Of a stretch of DNA of 64,000 bases, positions 22,981-33,586 are shown one piece after another (within the stretch, counting starts at the first letter, position 1; every line of letters starts with the position of its first letter). The stretch is from contig NZ_QYYG01000003.1 of the NCBI RefSeq assembly GCF_003591175.1, forward strand, positions 298,775 to 362,774, read 5' to 3'. This stretch comes from Serratia inhibens. Lineage in GTDB: Bacteria > Pseudomonadota > Gammaproteobacteria > Enterobacterales > Enterobacteriaceae. The notes below the pieces were generated by a model. That model was not told where the DNA came from, searched no databases, and saw nothing but the letters and a program-made list of their open reading frames with translations. The translations under genes and the position numbers were made by a program.

Positions 22981-23373
22981 ATGACAACACAACGTAAGCC
23001 TTATGTGCGCACCATGACGCCGACCTGGTGGCAAAAGCTCGGCTTCTACCGTTTTTATATGCTGCGTGAAAGCACCTCGGTGCCGGCGGTGTGGTTCAGC
23101 ATCGTGCTGATTTACGGCGTTTTTGCGCTGAAAGGCGGTGTGGATAGCTGGGCCGGGTTCATCGGTTTTCTGCAAAACCCGCTGGTGTTGCTGATTAACG
23201 TTATCGCCCTGCTGGCGGCACTGCTGCATACCAAAACCTGGTTCGATCTGGCGCCGAAAGCCGCCAATATCGTGGTCAACAACGAGAAAATGGGCCCAGG
23301 GCCGATAGTGAAAGCACTGTGGGCGGTGACGCTGGTCGCCAGCGCGATCATTCTGGCCGTAGCCTTGGCGTGA
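22981..23373 (+). CDS. frdC: FrdC, fumarate reductase membrane anchor
   Basis: This 130-residue protein has three transmembrane helices and anchors FrdAB in the inner membrane, forming part of the menaquinol site with FrdD. It lies 14 bases after frdB with a GGGAGAG ribosome binding site. The length matches E. coli FrdC (131). Confidence 0.97.
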   Translation: MTTQRKPYVRTMTPTWWQKLGFYRFYMLRESTSVPAVWFSIVLIYGVFALKGGVDSWAGFIGFLQNPLVLLINVIALLAALLHTKTWFDLAPKAANIVVNNEKMGPGPIVKALWAVTLVASAIILAVALA

Positions 23374-23385
23374 CCCGGAGGAAAT

Positions 23386-23745
23386 ATGATAAATCAAACA
23401 CCTAAACGCTCCGACGAGCCGGTTTTCTGGGGGTTATTCGGTGCAGGCGGCATGTGGGGAGCCATTGTCGCGCCCGCCATCGTGCTACTGGTCGGCATTT
23501 TGCTGCCGCTGGGCCTGTTCCCCGGCGACGCGCTGGGCTATGACCGCGTGCTGGCGTTTTGCCAAAGCCTGATCGGCCGCCTGTTCCTGCTGCTGATGAT
23601 TATCCTGCCGCTGTGGTGCGGTTTGCACCGGATCCACCATGCGATGCACGACTTGAAAATTCACGTGCCGGCCGGTAAATGGGTGTTCTATGGCCTGGCG
23701 GCCATCCTCAGCGTGGTAACCCTGATTGGGGTCGTGACCTTGTAA
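23386..23745 (+). CDS. frdD: FrdD, fumarate reductase membrane anchor
   Basis: This 119-residue protein with three transmembrane helices is the second membrane anchor of fumarate reductase and completes the quinol site. It ends the frd operon and is followed directly by a hairpin terminator. The length equals E. coli FrdD. In E. coli ampC follows; here it does not. Confidence 0.97.
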   Translation: MINQTPKRSDEPVFWGLFGAGGMWGAIVAPAIVLLVGILLPLGLFPGDALGYDRVLAFCQSLIGRLFLLLMIILPLWCGLHRIHHAMHDLKIHVPAGKWVFYGLAAILSVVTLIGVVTL

Positions 23746-23751
23746 ACCTCT

Positions 23752-23780
23752 TTGGCGGCCAATGTTCGTTGGCCGCCTTT
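23752..23780 (+). terminator. terminator of frdABCD
   Basis: A perfect GGCGGCCAA/TTGGCCGCC stem begins 9 bases after the frdD stop and is followed by TTTCT. Confidence 0.85.
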
Positions 23781-23810
23781 CTATGGGTCTATTAGTTCGA
23801 TCAAATCGAG

Positions 23811-23981
23811 ATACCCTATGGATTTCAAGTTGTAGCCAGGCGCCCAGCTCACTCATCCCCAGGAGCTTACTAAGGTAAGTGACTGGGGTTAGTGACAAAT
23901 CTGTCGGGAACAGATTTGAACGCTGCTTGCAGCAGCCCCGGAGGGGCAAAACAACGCTACAGCTTGAAAGACGACGGGTAT
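23811..23981. repeat. long palindromic intergenic repeat (family member 2)
   Basis: This 171-bp element has imperfect terminal inverted repeats of about 26 bp (ATACCC...TTCAAGTTGTAGC against GCTACAGCTTGAAAG...GGGTAT) and a nested inner palindrome around CATCCCCAG/CTGGGGTTAG. It abuts the sugE stop codon. Its ends match the 59-bp repeat at 19015-19073, and the inner part looks like an insertion or the fuller version of the same element. Confidence 0.75.
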
Positions 23982-24298
23982 CAGTGACTGCTGAATTTCA
24001 GCCCGAGTATGCCGACAACAATCAGGCACAGGCTGAGAATACGCGCGATATTGGTCGATTCGCCAAGCAGCACCATCCCCATAATTGCCGCCCCTACCGC
24101 GCCGATGCCGGTCCAGACAGCATAAGCCGTGCCGGCAGGCAGCGTTTTCATGGCATGCGCCAACAACAGCATGCTGACCACCATGGCGGCGACAGTGATA
24201 ATGCTGGGCGTCAAGCGGGTAAAACCCTGGGTGTATTTCAGGCCGATAGCCCATACCACTTCGAGCAAACCGGCAATAAGCAGAATAATCCAAGCCAT
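23981..24298 (-). CDS. sugE: SugE/Gdx guanidinium exporter
   Basis: This 105-residue small multidrug resistance family protein has four transmembrane helices and the conserved Glu13-type glutamate ([13 protein letters not shown]). The [14 protein letters not shown] signature identifies the SugE/Gdx branch, which exports guanidinium rather than hydrophobic cations. The leader carries a guanidine-II riboswitch, which supports the substrate. It lies downstream of ecnA-ecnB as in E. coli. Confidence 0.95.
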   Translation of the reverse strand: MAWIILLIAGLLEVVWAIGLKYTQGFTRLTPSIITVAAMVVSMLLLAHAMKTLPAGTAYAVWTGIGAVGAAIMGMVLLGESTNIARILSLCLIVVGILGLKFSSH

Positions 24299-24315
24299 GA
24301 ACAGGCTCCGTTACG

Positions 24316-24360
24316 ATGGGGTCGTCCCCGGAAGCTGATGCGTAAACAGGTCGTCCCGTT
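24316..24360 (-). promoter_or_regulatory. guanidine-II (mini-ykkC) riboswitch
   Basis: On the minus strand two short hairpins with ACGA tetraloops lie 17 bases apart: CGGG-ACGA-CCTG (24347-24358) and GGGG-ACGA-CCCC (24318-24329). Twin hairpins with ACGR loops are the hallmark of the guanidine-II class. The second hairpin ends 11 bases before the GGAG ribosome binding site of sugE, so ligand binding could control translation start. Confidence 0.85.
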
Positions 24361-24499
24361 TAGCGTTGTGAAAAATGCCTGGGAATTATAACTGCGGCTG
24401 GACAGGATAGCAGCACAAAGGTGGTGTCTGCCAAGGTTCAGGGGTGAAGCGGTATCCCACGGTGGGACTGTTTACGTGGAATACCACAAAAAAAGCAGG

Positions 24500-24631
24500 T
24501 TATTCTGCACTGCGCTGGATGGCTTCCCCGCCGGCCTGCACGTCTTTACCTACGCCTTTGGTGGTGTTGCATGCGGTCAATGAGGCCAGGATCATCAAAG
24601 AGAAAATCGCGATAATACTTTTCTTCAGCAT
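24500..24631 (-). CDS. ecnB: entericidin B-like small lipoprotein
   Basis: This 43-residue lipoprotein precursor begins MLKKSIIAIF and has a lipobox ending LTAC. The mature part starts CNTTKGVGKDVQ, which resembles entericidin B (CNTTRGVGED). In E. coli entericidins are small outer-envelope lipoproteins proposed as a toxin/antidote pair under osmolarity and RpoS control. It follows the ecnA-like gene, the same order as in E. coli. Confidence 0.85.
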   Translation of the reverse strand: MLKKSIIAIFSLMILASLTACNTTKGVGKDVQAGGEAIQRSAE

Positions 24632-24753
24632 ATGGAAGTCCTTACTTGTCAGTGATGAAAAAGTACGGCTTCCTAAGTTTAGTAAATATTAACGAGAGTT
24701 GCTGTTTAAAACGCGTTTATTTTGCACAATTACATTACTTAAATTAATGTTTT

Positions 24754-24885
24754 CTAGCTAGCTGTCCGCGAAATAGCGCCGCCGAGGTGCTGAACATCCT
24801 CACCGAAACCGCGGAAAGTATTACAACCGCTAAGGGACACAAGTAACAACAGGGAGATCACGGCCAACAGAGTTTTCTTCATCAT
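24754..24885 (-). CDS. ecnA: entericidin A-like small lipoprotein
   Basis: This 43-residue precursor starts with two Met codons (MMKKTLLAVISLLL) and has the lipobox LSGC. The mature peptide CNTFRGFGEDVQHLGGAIS is close to E. coli entericidin A (CNTARGFGEDIKHLGNSIS). It lies between efp and the ecnB-like gene, as in E. coli. The proposed antidote role comes from E. coli and was not tested here. Confidence 0.87.
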   Translation of the reverse strand: MMKKTLLAVISLLLLVSLSGCNTFRGFGEDVQHLGGAISRTAS

Positions 24886-24922
24886 GCTGAGTCTGCCAAC
24901 GATATGCGGAAGGGAATAAAGC

Positions 24923-24946
24923 AAAGGAGCCACTCAGGGCTCCTTT
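24923..24946. terminator. efp terminator
   Basis: A perfect 8-bp stem AAAGGAGC/GCTCCTTT with T-rich flanks on the minus strand lies 11 bases after the efp stop codon. Confidence 0.7.
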
Positions 24947-24956
24947 GTTTGGAAAC

Positions 24957-25523
24957 TTATTTTACGCGTGAAACGTATTCGCCAGAGCGGGTATCAACAC
25001 GGACAACTTCGCCAATCTGTACGAACAATGGCACTTTTACCACGGCGCCAGTGCTCAGGGTCGCAGGCTTGCCGCCGGTACCGGCAGTATCACCTTTCAG
25101 ACCAGGATCGGTCTCTGTGATTTCTGCTTCGATAAAGTTCGGTGGCTGAACGGCGATTGGGCGACCGTCCCACAGCGTGACGATACATTCCGCGTTATCT
25201 TGCAGCCATTTTGCCGCGTCAGAAACGGTTTTTTCTTCAACCCCGTGTTGCTCGAAAGTCTCAGGGTGCATGAAGTGGTAGAACTCACCGTCGTTGTACA
25301 GGTAGTTCATGTTGGTATCTACAACGTCTGCGCCTTCGCAAGAGTCGGTAGATTTAAAGGTTTTTTCTACGCGGCTGCCGGTCAGCAGACGGCGCATTTT
25401 AACGCGCGCAAACGCCTGGCCTTTGCCCGGTTTAACGAACTCGCTGGATTCGATGGCATAAGGCTCGCCTTCGAACATGATTTTAAGACCCGGACGGAAA
25501 TCGTTGCTAGAATAAGTCGCCAT
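24957..25523 (-). CDS. efp: EF-P, translation elongation factor P
   Basis: This 188-residue, three-domain protein relieves ribosome stalling at polyproline motifs. Lys34 sits in the loop KPGKGQAF and is the site lysylated by EpmA and EpmB, both encoded nearby. It is divergent from epmB with a 43-base gap that must hold both promoters. Confidence 0.98.
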   Translation of the reverse strand: MATYSSNDFRPGLKIMFEGEPYAIESSEFVKPGKGQAFARVKMRRLLTGSRVEKTFKSTDSCEGADVVDTNMNYLYNDGEFYHFMHPETFEQHGVEEKTVSDAAKWLQDNAECIVTLWDGRPIAVQPPNFIEAEITETDPGLKGDTAGTGGKPATLSTGAVVKVPLFVQIGEVVRVDTRSGEYVSRVK

Positions 25524-25566
25524 GATGGCCCCTCTGAATATTTAAACTGGTAGCTTAGCCAAAAAA

Positions 25567-26595
25567 ATGGCACACATTATAACCCAAAATACGGCATATA
25601 GAGAAGATTGGTTGCATCAACTCGCCGATGTTATTACCGATCCTGATGAATTGCTGCAGCTTTTATCACTGAATACGCATCCGGACCTGCCGCAGGGCCG
25701 CGAAGCCCGTCGATTGTTCGCGCTGCGCGTCCCTCGCGCCTTCGCGGCACGCATGCGCCCCGGCGATGCCAATGACCCGCTGCTGCGCCAGGTGCTGACC
25801 GCCAGCGAAGAATTCATCAATGCGCCCGGCTTCACTACCGATCCGCTGGACGAACAGCGCAGCGTGGTGCCGGGCCTGTTGCATAAATACCGTAATCGCG
25901 CTCTGCTGCTGGTCAAGGGTGGCTGTGCGGTCAACTGCCGCTACTGCTTCCGCCGCCATTTTCCGTATCAGGACAACCAGGGCAACAAGGCCAACTGGCG
26001 TCAGGCGCTCGATTATATCCGTCAACACCCGGAACTGGATGAGATTATTTTCTCCGGCGGCGATCCGCTGATGGCGAAAGACAGCGAACTCGACTGGCTG
26101 ATCGGCGAATTGGAGGCCATCCCGCACCTGAAACGCCTGCGCATCCACACCCGCCTGCCGGTAGTGATCCCGGCGCGCATTACGCCGGAGCTGTGCCGTA
26201 GGCTGTCCGCTTCGCGCCTGCAGGTGCTGATGGTGACGCACATCAACCACGCCAATGAAATTGACCGTGAATTGCAGCTGGGTATGGCGCAACTGCGTCT
26301 GGCAGGCGTTACGTTGCTGAATCAGAGCGTGTTGCTGCGCGGTATCAATGACGACGCCGACACGCTGGCGACGCTGAGCAACGCGCTATTTGACGCCGGC
26401 ATTCTGCCCTATTACATCCACGTACTGGATAAGGTTCAGGGCGCGGCGCACTTTATGGTCAGCGACGACGAAGCGCGCACGATTATGCAGGCGCTGCTAA
26501 GCAAGGTTTCAGGCTACATGGTGCCGCGTCTGACACGTGAGGTCGGCGGTAAACCAAGCAAAACCCCCCTCGACTTGCATCTGATGCAAAGCTGA
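25567..26595 (+). CDS. epmB: EpmB, lysine 2,3-aminomutase for EF-P
   Basis: This 342-residue radical SAM enzyme converts (S)-alpha-lysine to (R)-beta-lysine for EF-P modification. The radical SAM CxxxCxxC motif is in KGGCAVNCRYCFRRHF (about residues 117-132), and a PLP-binding lysine lies toward the C terminus. The ribosome binding site is weak. It is divergent from efp. Confidence 0.95.
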   Translation: MAHIITQNTAYREDWLHQLADVITDPDELLQLLSLNTHPDLPQGREARRLFALRVPRAFAARMRPGDANDPLLRQVLTASEEFINAPGFTTDPLDEQRSVVPGLLHKYRNRALLLVKGGCAVNCRYCFRRHFPYQDNQGNKANWRQALDYIRQHPELDEIIFSGGDPLMAKDSELDWLIGELEAIPHLKRLRIHTRLPVVIPARITPELCRRLSASRLQVLMVTHINHANEIDRELQLGMAQLRLAGVTLLNQSVLLRGINDDADTLATLSNALFDAGILPYYIHVLDKVQGAAHFMVSDDEARTIMQALLSKVSGYMVPRLTREVGGKPSKTPLDLHLMQS

Positions 26596-26620
26596 TCGAC
26601 CGCCCGTTCCAGATACAAAA

Positions 26621-26649
26621 AGAGGCATGCCTGAGCATGCCTCTTTTTT
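26621..26649 (+). terminator. terminator after epmB
   Basis: A perfect 10-bp stem AGAGGCATGC/GCATGCCTCT with a tetraloop is followed by TTTTTT. It lies between convergent epmB and yjeI and may serve both. Confidence 0.88.
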
Positions 26650-26674
26650 ATGTTATACCCTGCTCGTTACTGCG

Positions 26675-27019
26675 TTATGGGCACTTGTAAACCTGGCCAA
26701 TCATTTTGCTGTCCAGCGGAGCAAAGCTTGAAAGCAGGTTCTGCGTCGGGCTGGTTGCGCCATAGATGACATTGCCACCCATCGCCGCTGCCTTGTTACG
26801 CAGATCGTTTGCCGCGCCGCGCATAGAGCTGCCTTCGCCGCCGTTACCGGACAACCAGTTGCTCTGAGTGCCGGTCACTTCGCCCACCAGCTGACATTCA
26901 GCCGCCGGTTTGGTGTCGGTAAATTTGACCTGCTGGCCTGCAGCGGACAGTTCATTGGTGCTGCTGCAACCTGCCAGCAGCATAGCTGCCGAAAGACCCA
27001 GTAAGGCTTTAATCCGCAT
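26675..27019 (-). CDS. yjeI: YjeI family lipoprotein (DUF4156)
   Basis: This 114-residue protein has a signal peptide with lipobox LLAGC, then the conserved SSTNELSAAG start and the SNWLSGNGGEGSSMRGAAND segment of the YjeI family. It is predicted to be a membrane-anchored lipoprotein; function is not known. The start at MRIKALLG has a GGGGAAC site; a longer in-frame start lacks one. Confidence 0.9.
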   Translation of the reverse strand: MRIKALLGLSAAMLLAGCSSTNELSAAGQQVKFTDTKPAAECQLVGEVTGTQSNWLSGNGGEGSSMRGAANDLRNKAAAMGGNVIYGATSPTQNLLSSFAPLDSKMIGQVYKCP

Positions 27020-27206
27020 CTTGTTCCCCATATGATATTGAGAATTCTGCACAAGCTTATCAGAAAGCGTTGCTATCTCTTAAGCATCCGTTGCCACGGG
27101 TACCGGGTCAACGCCTTGAGCGACAGCTGATGAAATATCAGTTTACCAGCTAAATCACCCCGGACTGCAAAAATATCATCAAATACAGTGCGGCAAAGAG
27201 CACGGA

Positions 27207-27237
27207 ATAAAAAAACCCCGGCCAATTGACCGGGGTT
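27207..27237 (-). terminator. terminator of groSL
   Basis: An 8-bp AACCCCGG/CCGGGGTT stem is followed on the minus strand by a run of seven T residues, 28 bases after the groL stop. Confidence 0.88.
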
Positions 27238-27265
27238 CTCAGCACACAGACAGTGTGGGGGATGA

Positions 27266-28924
<1,659 letters not shown>

Positions 28925-28957
28925 TCAACTCGTTCAGTTCAGAAAGATAAAGCGTAA

Positions 28958-29251
28958 TTACGCTTCAACAATTGCCAGAATGTCGCTTTCGGACATGATC
29001 AACACTTCTTCATTGTCGATCTTCTCTGCTTTCACGCCGTAGCCGTCGTTGAAAATCACGATATCGCCAATTTTCACATCCAGCGGTTGGATGTTGCCGC
29101 TTTCCAGAACACGTCCTTTACCCACTGCCACAACTTCACCACGAGTAGATTTACCCGCTGCAGAGCCAGTCAGAACGATGCCGCCAGCAGATTTTGATTC
29201 AACTTCTTTGCGCTTGACGATAACGCGGTCATGCAATGGACGAATACTCAT
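28958..29251 (-). CDS. groS: GroES co-chaperonin
   Basis: This 97-residue lid protein of the GroEL cavity has the mobile loop [14 protein letters not shown] and the conserved [10 protein letters not shown] start. It is the first gene of the heat-shock groSL operon. Confidence 0.99.
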   Translation of the reverse strand: MSIRPLHDRVIVKRKEVESKSAGGIVLTGSAAGKSTRGEVVAVGKGRVLESGNIQPLDVKIGDIVIFNDGYGVKAEKIDNEEVLIMSESDILAIVEA

Positions 29252-29329
29252 TGAACGCTCTCCTGTAAGAAGGTTTCTATCAGATTTAGGGTTGCCACCG
29301 GTTTGTTATTACCGGCCTCGTGGGATTTG

Positions 29330-29358
29330 AAATGGGGGCATTCCATCCCCCTTCAAGG
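29330..29358 (-). promoter_or_regulatory. sigma-32 heat-shock promoter of groSL
   Basis: On the minus strand CCTTGAAG and CCCCATTT are separated by about 13 bases, matching the sigma-32 consensus and the E. coli groE promoter almost base for base. It lies about 80 bases before groS. Confidence 0.88.
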
Positions 29359-29411
29359 GCCCGGCCAAAAAAATTTTCGCTTTTGACGGCAATCCAGAGG
29401 GGACAAATGTG

Positions 29412-29437
29412 AAAAACGCGGCCGGGGCCGCGTTTTT
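29412..29437. terminator. terminator directly after fxsA
   Basis: An 8-bp ACGCGGCC/GGCCGCGT stem flanked by A and T runs begins right at the fxsA stop codon. It insulates the groSL promoter from upstream transcription. Confidence 0.88.
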
Positions 29438-29929
29438 TTAACGATCGTTACGCTTGTCATGATCGTCCGGCTGGTTTCCCAACGTATAACGATCGTCGTC
29501 CTTACGTTGAAATTCGCCATCGAAGGTGTTGCCGTTGGCGGCATCGCCGCCCTGGCTCCAACCGCCGGGACGGTAGACAGAAAGGTGTGGCATCAGTTTC
29601 AGCGTCAGCGATTTCTGCACCGGCGGCAGCAGCAGCAACAGACCAAGGAAATCGGTGAAGAACCCCGGAACCAACAGCAAGAAGCCCGCCAGCACCAGTG
29701 ATACGCTTTTCACCATTTCTGCCGCCGGGCTTTCACCTGCGGCCAGTTTCTGTTGCATTTGCACGAAGGTTTTCATGCCCTGGTTGCGCACCAGAGAAAT
29801 GCCGACGCAGGAGGTGAACACCACCAGCAACAGGGTTATCGCCACGCCCAATACGGCGGCGACCTTGATAAAGAGAGATATTTCGATGTAAGCCAACAGA
29901 AATATCAGCAGTAACGGTAACCAGCGCAC
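29438..29929 (-). CDS. fxsA: FxsA family membrane protein
   Basis: This 163-residue inner membrane protein has hydrophobic segments at about residues 5-20, 25-45 and 75-100 and a charged Asp/Arg-rich tail. FxsA was named for suppressing F exclusion of phage T7 in E. coli; its normal role is unclear. Translation starts at GTG with an AGGAG site. It lies between aspA and groS, as in relatives. Confidence 0.93.
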   Translation of the reverse strand: MRWLPLLLIFLLAYIEISLFIKVAAVLGVAITLLLVVFTSCVGISLVRNQGMKTFVQMQQKLAAGESPAAEMVKSVSLVLAGFLLLVPGFFTDFLGLLLLLPPVQKSLTLKLMPHLSVYRPGGWSQGGDAANGNTFDGEFQRKDDDRYTLGNQPDDHDKRNDR

Positions 29930-30274
29930 CTGGTTCTCCTATAGTGGCGGCACGTTCCCGCACGGTGGCGGCAACGCGAAAAGGGGGGCCGGTAAACGGC
30001 CGACATGATTACAATGGGGTCATCCCGCCGCCATTTCAACCAAAGGCCTTTTTTTATTGCTAAAGTTAACAAACGTGAATGAGATCACAGAATGGGAAAA
30101 GCGTGATTCCAGAAGGCTCAGAAGGTGATCTGGATTCAGTCATTTATTACTAACCAGCATATGATCTGGGCTGCTATGGGCGCTATGGTTAATCGTTTCG
30201 CGCCTGAAGCCTTCGGCAACATGATTTGGTTATCAGACAAATAATAACTTCGGCAGCAACTAAAGAAGGTTCTC
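29930..30274. other. fxsA-aspA divergent intergenic region
   Basis: This 345-bp gap carries the CRP-like site and the aspA leader. No small gene was seen in it. Confidence 0.6.
30074..30089. promoter_or_regulatory. CRP binding site upstream of aspA
   Basis: The 16-bp sequence CGTGA-N6-TCACA is one base from the perfect CRP consensus TGTGA-N6-TCACA. E. coli aspA is CRP-activated, which fits. It lies about 190 bases before the aspA start and could also affect fxsA. Confidence 0.75.
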
Positions 30275-31711
30275 ATGTCAAACAACATTCGTATCGAAGA
30301 AGACCTGTTAGGAACACGTGAAGTCCCCGCAGAAGCCTATTACGGTGTTCATACCCTGCGTGCGATTGAAAACTTCTATATCAGCAACAGCAAAATCAGC
30401 GATGTGCCCGAGTTCGTCCGTGGCATGGTGATGGTAAAAAAAGCCGCAGCGCTGGCAAATAAAGAGCTAAAAACCATTCCGCGCAAAATCGCCGATGTCA
30501 TCATCCAGGCCTGTGACGAAGTGTTGGATAAAGGCAAATGCATGGACCAGTTCCCGGTCGACGTGTTCCAGGGCGGCGCAGGTACCTCGCTGAACATGAA
30601 CACCAACGAAGTGCTGGCGAATATCGGTCTGGAACTGATGGGCCATCAGAAAGGTGAATATCAATATCTGAACCCTAACGATCACCTTAATAAATGCCAG
30701 TCCACCAACGACGCCTACCCTACCGGTTTCCGCATCGCGGTATACGCCTCCAACCAGAAACTGATCGACGCCATCAACCAGTTGCGTGAAGGTTTTGATC
30801 GCAAAGCGAAAGAGTTCGAAACCATTCTGAAAATGGGGCGCACCCAGTTGCAGGATGCCGTACCTATGACCCTGGGTCAGGAATTCCACGCGTTCAGCGT
30901 GCTGCTGAAAGAAGAAACCCGTAACCTGCATCGCACAGCAGAACTGCTGCTGGAAGTGAATCTGGGTGCCACGGCGATTGGTACTGCGCTGAACACGCCG
31001 GAAGGCTACCAGCACCTGGCTGTGCAAAAACTGGCGGAAGTCAGCAACCTGCCGGTAGTGCCGGCCGAAGACCTGATTGAAGCCACCTCCGACTGCGGCG
31101 CGTACGTGATGGTACACAGCGCGTTGAAACGTCTGGCGGTGAAACTGTCCAAGATTTGCAACGACCTGCGCCTGTTATCCTCAGGTCCGCGCGCCGGCCT
31201 GAACGAAATCAACCTGCCGGAATTGCAAGCGGGCTCCTCCATCATGCCGGCCAAGGTAAACCCGGTGATACCGGAAGTGGTCAATCAGGTATGTTTCAAG
31301 GTGATTGGCAACGACACTTGCGTTACCATGGCCGCCGAAGCGGGCCAGTTGCAGTTGAACGTAATGGAGCCGGTGATTGGCCAGGCGATGTTCGAGTCAA
31401 TCCAGATCCTGACCAACGCCTGCTATAACCTGCTGGAAAAATGCATCAACGGCATTACCGCGAATAAAGAAGTGTGCGAGCACTACGTGTTCAATTCTAT
31501 CGGTATCGTCACCTATCTGAACCCGTTCATTGGCCACCACAACGGTGACATCGTCGGGAAGATCTGCGCCGAAACCGGTAAAAGCGTACGCGAAGTGGTG
31601 CTGGAACGCGGCCTGCTGACCGAAGCCGAGCTGGATGACATCTTCTCCGTGGAGAACCTGATGCACCCGGCCTATAAAGCCAAACGCTATACGGATGAAA
31701 ATGAACAATAA
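30275..31711 (+). CDS. aspA: AspA, aspartate ammonia-lyase
   Basis: This 478-residue fumarase/aspartase superfamily enzyme deaminates aspartate to fumarate. The catalytic signature [11 protein letters not shown] is intact (about residues 319-329). The fumarate can feed FrdABCD in anaerobic respiration, and the next gene dcuA exchanges aspartate for succinate, so the pair forms one pathway. Confidence 0.98.
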   Translation: MSNNIRIEEDLLGTREVPAEAYYGVHTLRAIENFYISNSKISDVPEFVRGMVMVKKAAALANKELKTIPRKIADVIIQACDEVLDKGKCMDQFPVDVFQGGAGTSLNMNTNEVLANIGLELMGHQKGEYQYLNPNDHLNKCQSTNDAYPTGFRIAVYASNQKLIDAINQLREGFDRKAKEFETILKMGRTQLQDAVPMTLGQEFHAFSVLLKEETRNLHRTAELLLEVNLGATAIGTALNTPEGYQHLAVQKLAEVSNLPVVPAEDLIEATSDCGAYVMVHSALKRLAVKLSKICNDLRLLSSGPRAGLNEINLPELQAGSSIMPAKVNPVIPEVVNQVCFKVIGNDTCVTMAAEAGQLQLNVMEPVIGQAMFESIQILTNACYNLLEKCINGITANKEVCEHYVFNSIGIVTYLNPFIGHHNGDIVGKICAETGKSVREVVLERGLLTEAELDDIFSVENLMHPAYKAKRYTDENEQ

Positions 31712-31731
31712 CAGACACGCCCGGTAGCCCT

Positions 31732-31771
31732 AAAAGGCACGCTAAATCCTCTGGATAGCGTGCCTTTTTAC
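31732..31771 (+). terminator. terminator between aspA and dcuA
   Basis: A 12-bp AAAAGGCACGCT/AGCGTGCCTTTT stem is followed by T residues. It suggests dcuA is partly transcribed from its own promoter or from read-through. Confidence 0.85.
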
Positions 31772-31836
31772 TTTCTGTCGCCCACAAATTTTTAACTTTT
31801 CATTTTCAAATAATCTTATTTTAAGGAGTAGACACT

Positions 31837-33138
31837 ATGTTAGCCGTAGAATTGGTTATCGTTCTGCTGGCCATTTTTTTAGGGGCCAGATTGGGCGGTA
31901 TCGGTATCGGATTTGCAGGCGGGTTGGGGGTTTTGGCCCTCGCGCTGATTGGCGTTAAGCCGGGCAGTATCCCTTTCGACGTTATTTCCATCATCATGGC
32001 GGTGATTGCCGCAATCTCGGCCATGCAGGTGGCCGGCGGGATGGATTATCTGGTCCAGCAAACCGAAAAGCTGCTGCGCAAGAACCCCAAGCACATCACT
32101 ATTCTGGCGCCGATCGTCACCTATTTCCTGACCATCTTCGCCGGCACCGGCAATATCTCGCTCTCCGCGCTGCCGGTCATCGCCGAAGTGGCGAAAGAAC
32201 AAGGCATCAAGCCTTGCCGACCGCTGTCCACCGCCGTAGTGGCTGCACAGATTGCCATTACCGCCTCACCGATCTCCGCCGCCGTGGTGTACATGTCTTC
32301 GGTGATGGAAGGTCACGGCGTCAGCTATCTGCATATGCTGATGGTAGTGATGCCTTCGACCTTCTGCGCCGTGCTGTTGATGTCGTTGCTGGTATCCTGG
32401 CTGTTCGATTCCAGGCTGTCTGACGATCCGGTTTACCTGAAACGTCTGGAAGAAGGCCTGATCACCCTGCGCGGCAACAAGGCGATAGACATTAAACCGC
32501 GCGCCAAAGCCTCGGTGCTGCTGTTCCTGCTGGGCGTGGTCTGCGTGGTGGCCTACGCCATCATCAACAGCCCGGGCCTTGGGCTGGTGGCAAAACCCTT
32601 GATGAACACCACCAATGCCATTTTGATCATCATGCTGAGCGTCGCTACCCTGACCACTCTGCTGTGCCGGGTCGATACCGATATGGTGCTCAACTCCAGC
32701 ACCTTTAAGGCCGGCATGAGCGCCTGTATCTGTATTCTGGGCGTGGCCTGGCTGGGCGATACCTTCGTGCAGGCCAACATTGACTGGATCAAAGAAACCG
32801 CAGGCGCGGTGATCCAATCTCATCCATGGCTGCTGGCGGTAATTTTCTTCTTCTGTTCGGCGCTGCTGTACTCGCAGGCCGCCACCGCCAAGGCGCTGAT
32901 GCCGATGGCGCTAGCGCTGAACGTCTCGCCGCTGACCGCCATCGCGTCCTTCGCCGCCGTTTCCGGCCTGTTTATTCTGCCCACTTACCCAACGCTGGTC
33001 GCGGCGGTGCAGATGGACGATACCGGCACCACGCGCATCGGGCGTTTCGTGTTTAACCACCCGTTCTTTATCCCCGGCACCATCGGGGTGGTATTGGCGG
33101 TGCTGTTTGGCTTCCTGCTGGGCAGCGTGCTGTTGTAA
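31837..33138 (+). CDS. dcuA: DcuA, C4-dicarboxylate transporter
   Basis: This 433-residue inner membrane antiporter has about 10-12 hydrophobic segments and matches the Dcu family throughout. It exchanges aspartate or fumarate for succinate under anaerobic conditions. An AAGGAG site precedes the ATG. It follows aspA, the standard enterobacterial pair. Confidence 0.97.
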   Translation: MLAVELVIVLLAIFLGARLGGIGIGFAGGLGVLALALIGVKPGSIPFDVISIIMAVIAAISAMQVAGGMDYLVQQTEKLLRKNPKHITILAPIVTYFLTIFAGTGNISLSALPVIAEVAKEQGIKPCRPLSTAVVAAQIAITASPISAAVVYMSSVMEGHGVSYLHMLMVVMPSTFCAVLLMSLLVSWLFDSRLSDDPVYLKRLEEGLITLRGNKAIDIKPRAKASVLLFLLGVVCVVAYAIINSPGLGLVAKPLMNTTNAILIIMLSVATLTTLLCRVDTDMVLNSSTFKAGMSACICILGVAWLGDTFVQANIDWIKETAGAVIQSHPWLLAVIFFFCSALLYSQAATAKALMPMALALNVSPLTAIASFAAVSGLFILPTYPTLVAAVQMDDTGTTRIGRFVFNHPFFIPGTIGVVLAVLFGFLLGSVLL

Positions 33139-33145
33139 CGTTTTT

Positions 33146-33168
33146 ACCGGGGCTGCGGCCCCGGTTTC
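33146..33168 (+). terminator. terminator after dcuA
   Basis: A perfect ACCGGGGC/GCCCCGGT stem with a TGCG loop begins 8 bases after the dcuA stop and is followed by TTT. Confidence 0.8.
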
Positions 33169-33262
33169 CCCTGACGTCCCCCCGTTGGCGATAAACTCGC
33201 CTTCTAGCCAACTCTCCTTCAAGGTATAGTGCCCCCTGATAATCTGGATGAGAGGGCCGAAA

Positions 33263-33586
33263 ATGTCTGATTGCGAAGCTGTCGTCATACTCTGCACTGC
33301 GCCCGATGAGGCCACCGCGCAAGACCTGGCAGCCCGGGTTTTGGGGGAAAAGCTGGCAGCCTGCGCCACATTGCTGCCCGGTGCGACATCGCTCTATTAC
33401 TGGGAAGGGAAACTGGAACAGGAATACGAAGTGCAGATGTTGTTCAAAAGCGACCGCCGCCATCAAGACGCCCTGCTCAACACCCTGAAACAACATCACC
33501 CGTATCAAACGCCCGAGCTGTTGGTGCTGCCGGTGATGGCTGGAGATAAAGACTACCTGTTATGGATCAACGCCTCATTAAAGTAA
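33263..33586 (+). CDS. cutA: CutA, divalent cation tolerance protein
   Basis: This 107-residue trimeric protein belongs to the CutA1 family, linked to copper tolerance in E. coli. The conserved [19 protein letters not shown] and [14 protein letters not shown] segments are all present. The ATG at 33263 has a GAGAGG site upstream; an ATG 15 bases earlier overlaps that site. It overlaps dsbD by 25 bases. Confidence 0.93.
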   Translation: MSDCEAVVILCTAPDEATAQDLAARVLGEKLAACATLLPGATSLYYWEGKLEQEYEVQMLFKSDRRHQDALLNTLKQHHPYQTPELLVLPVMAGDKDYLLWINASLK

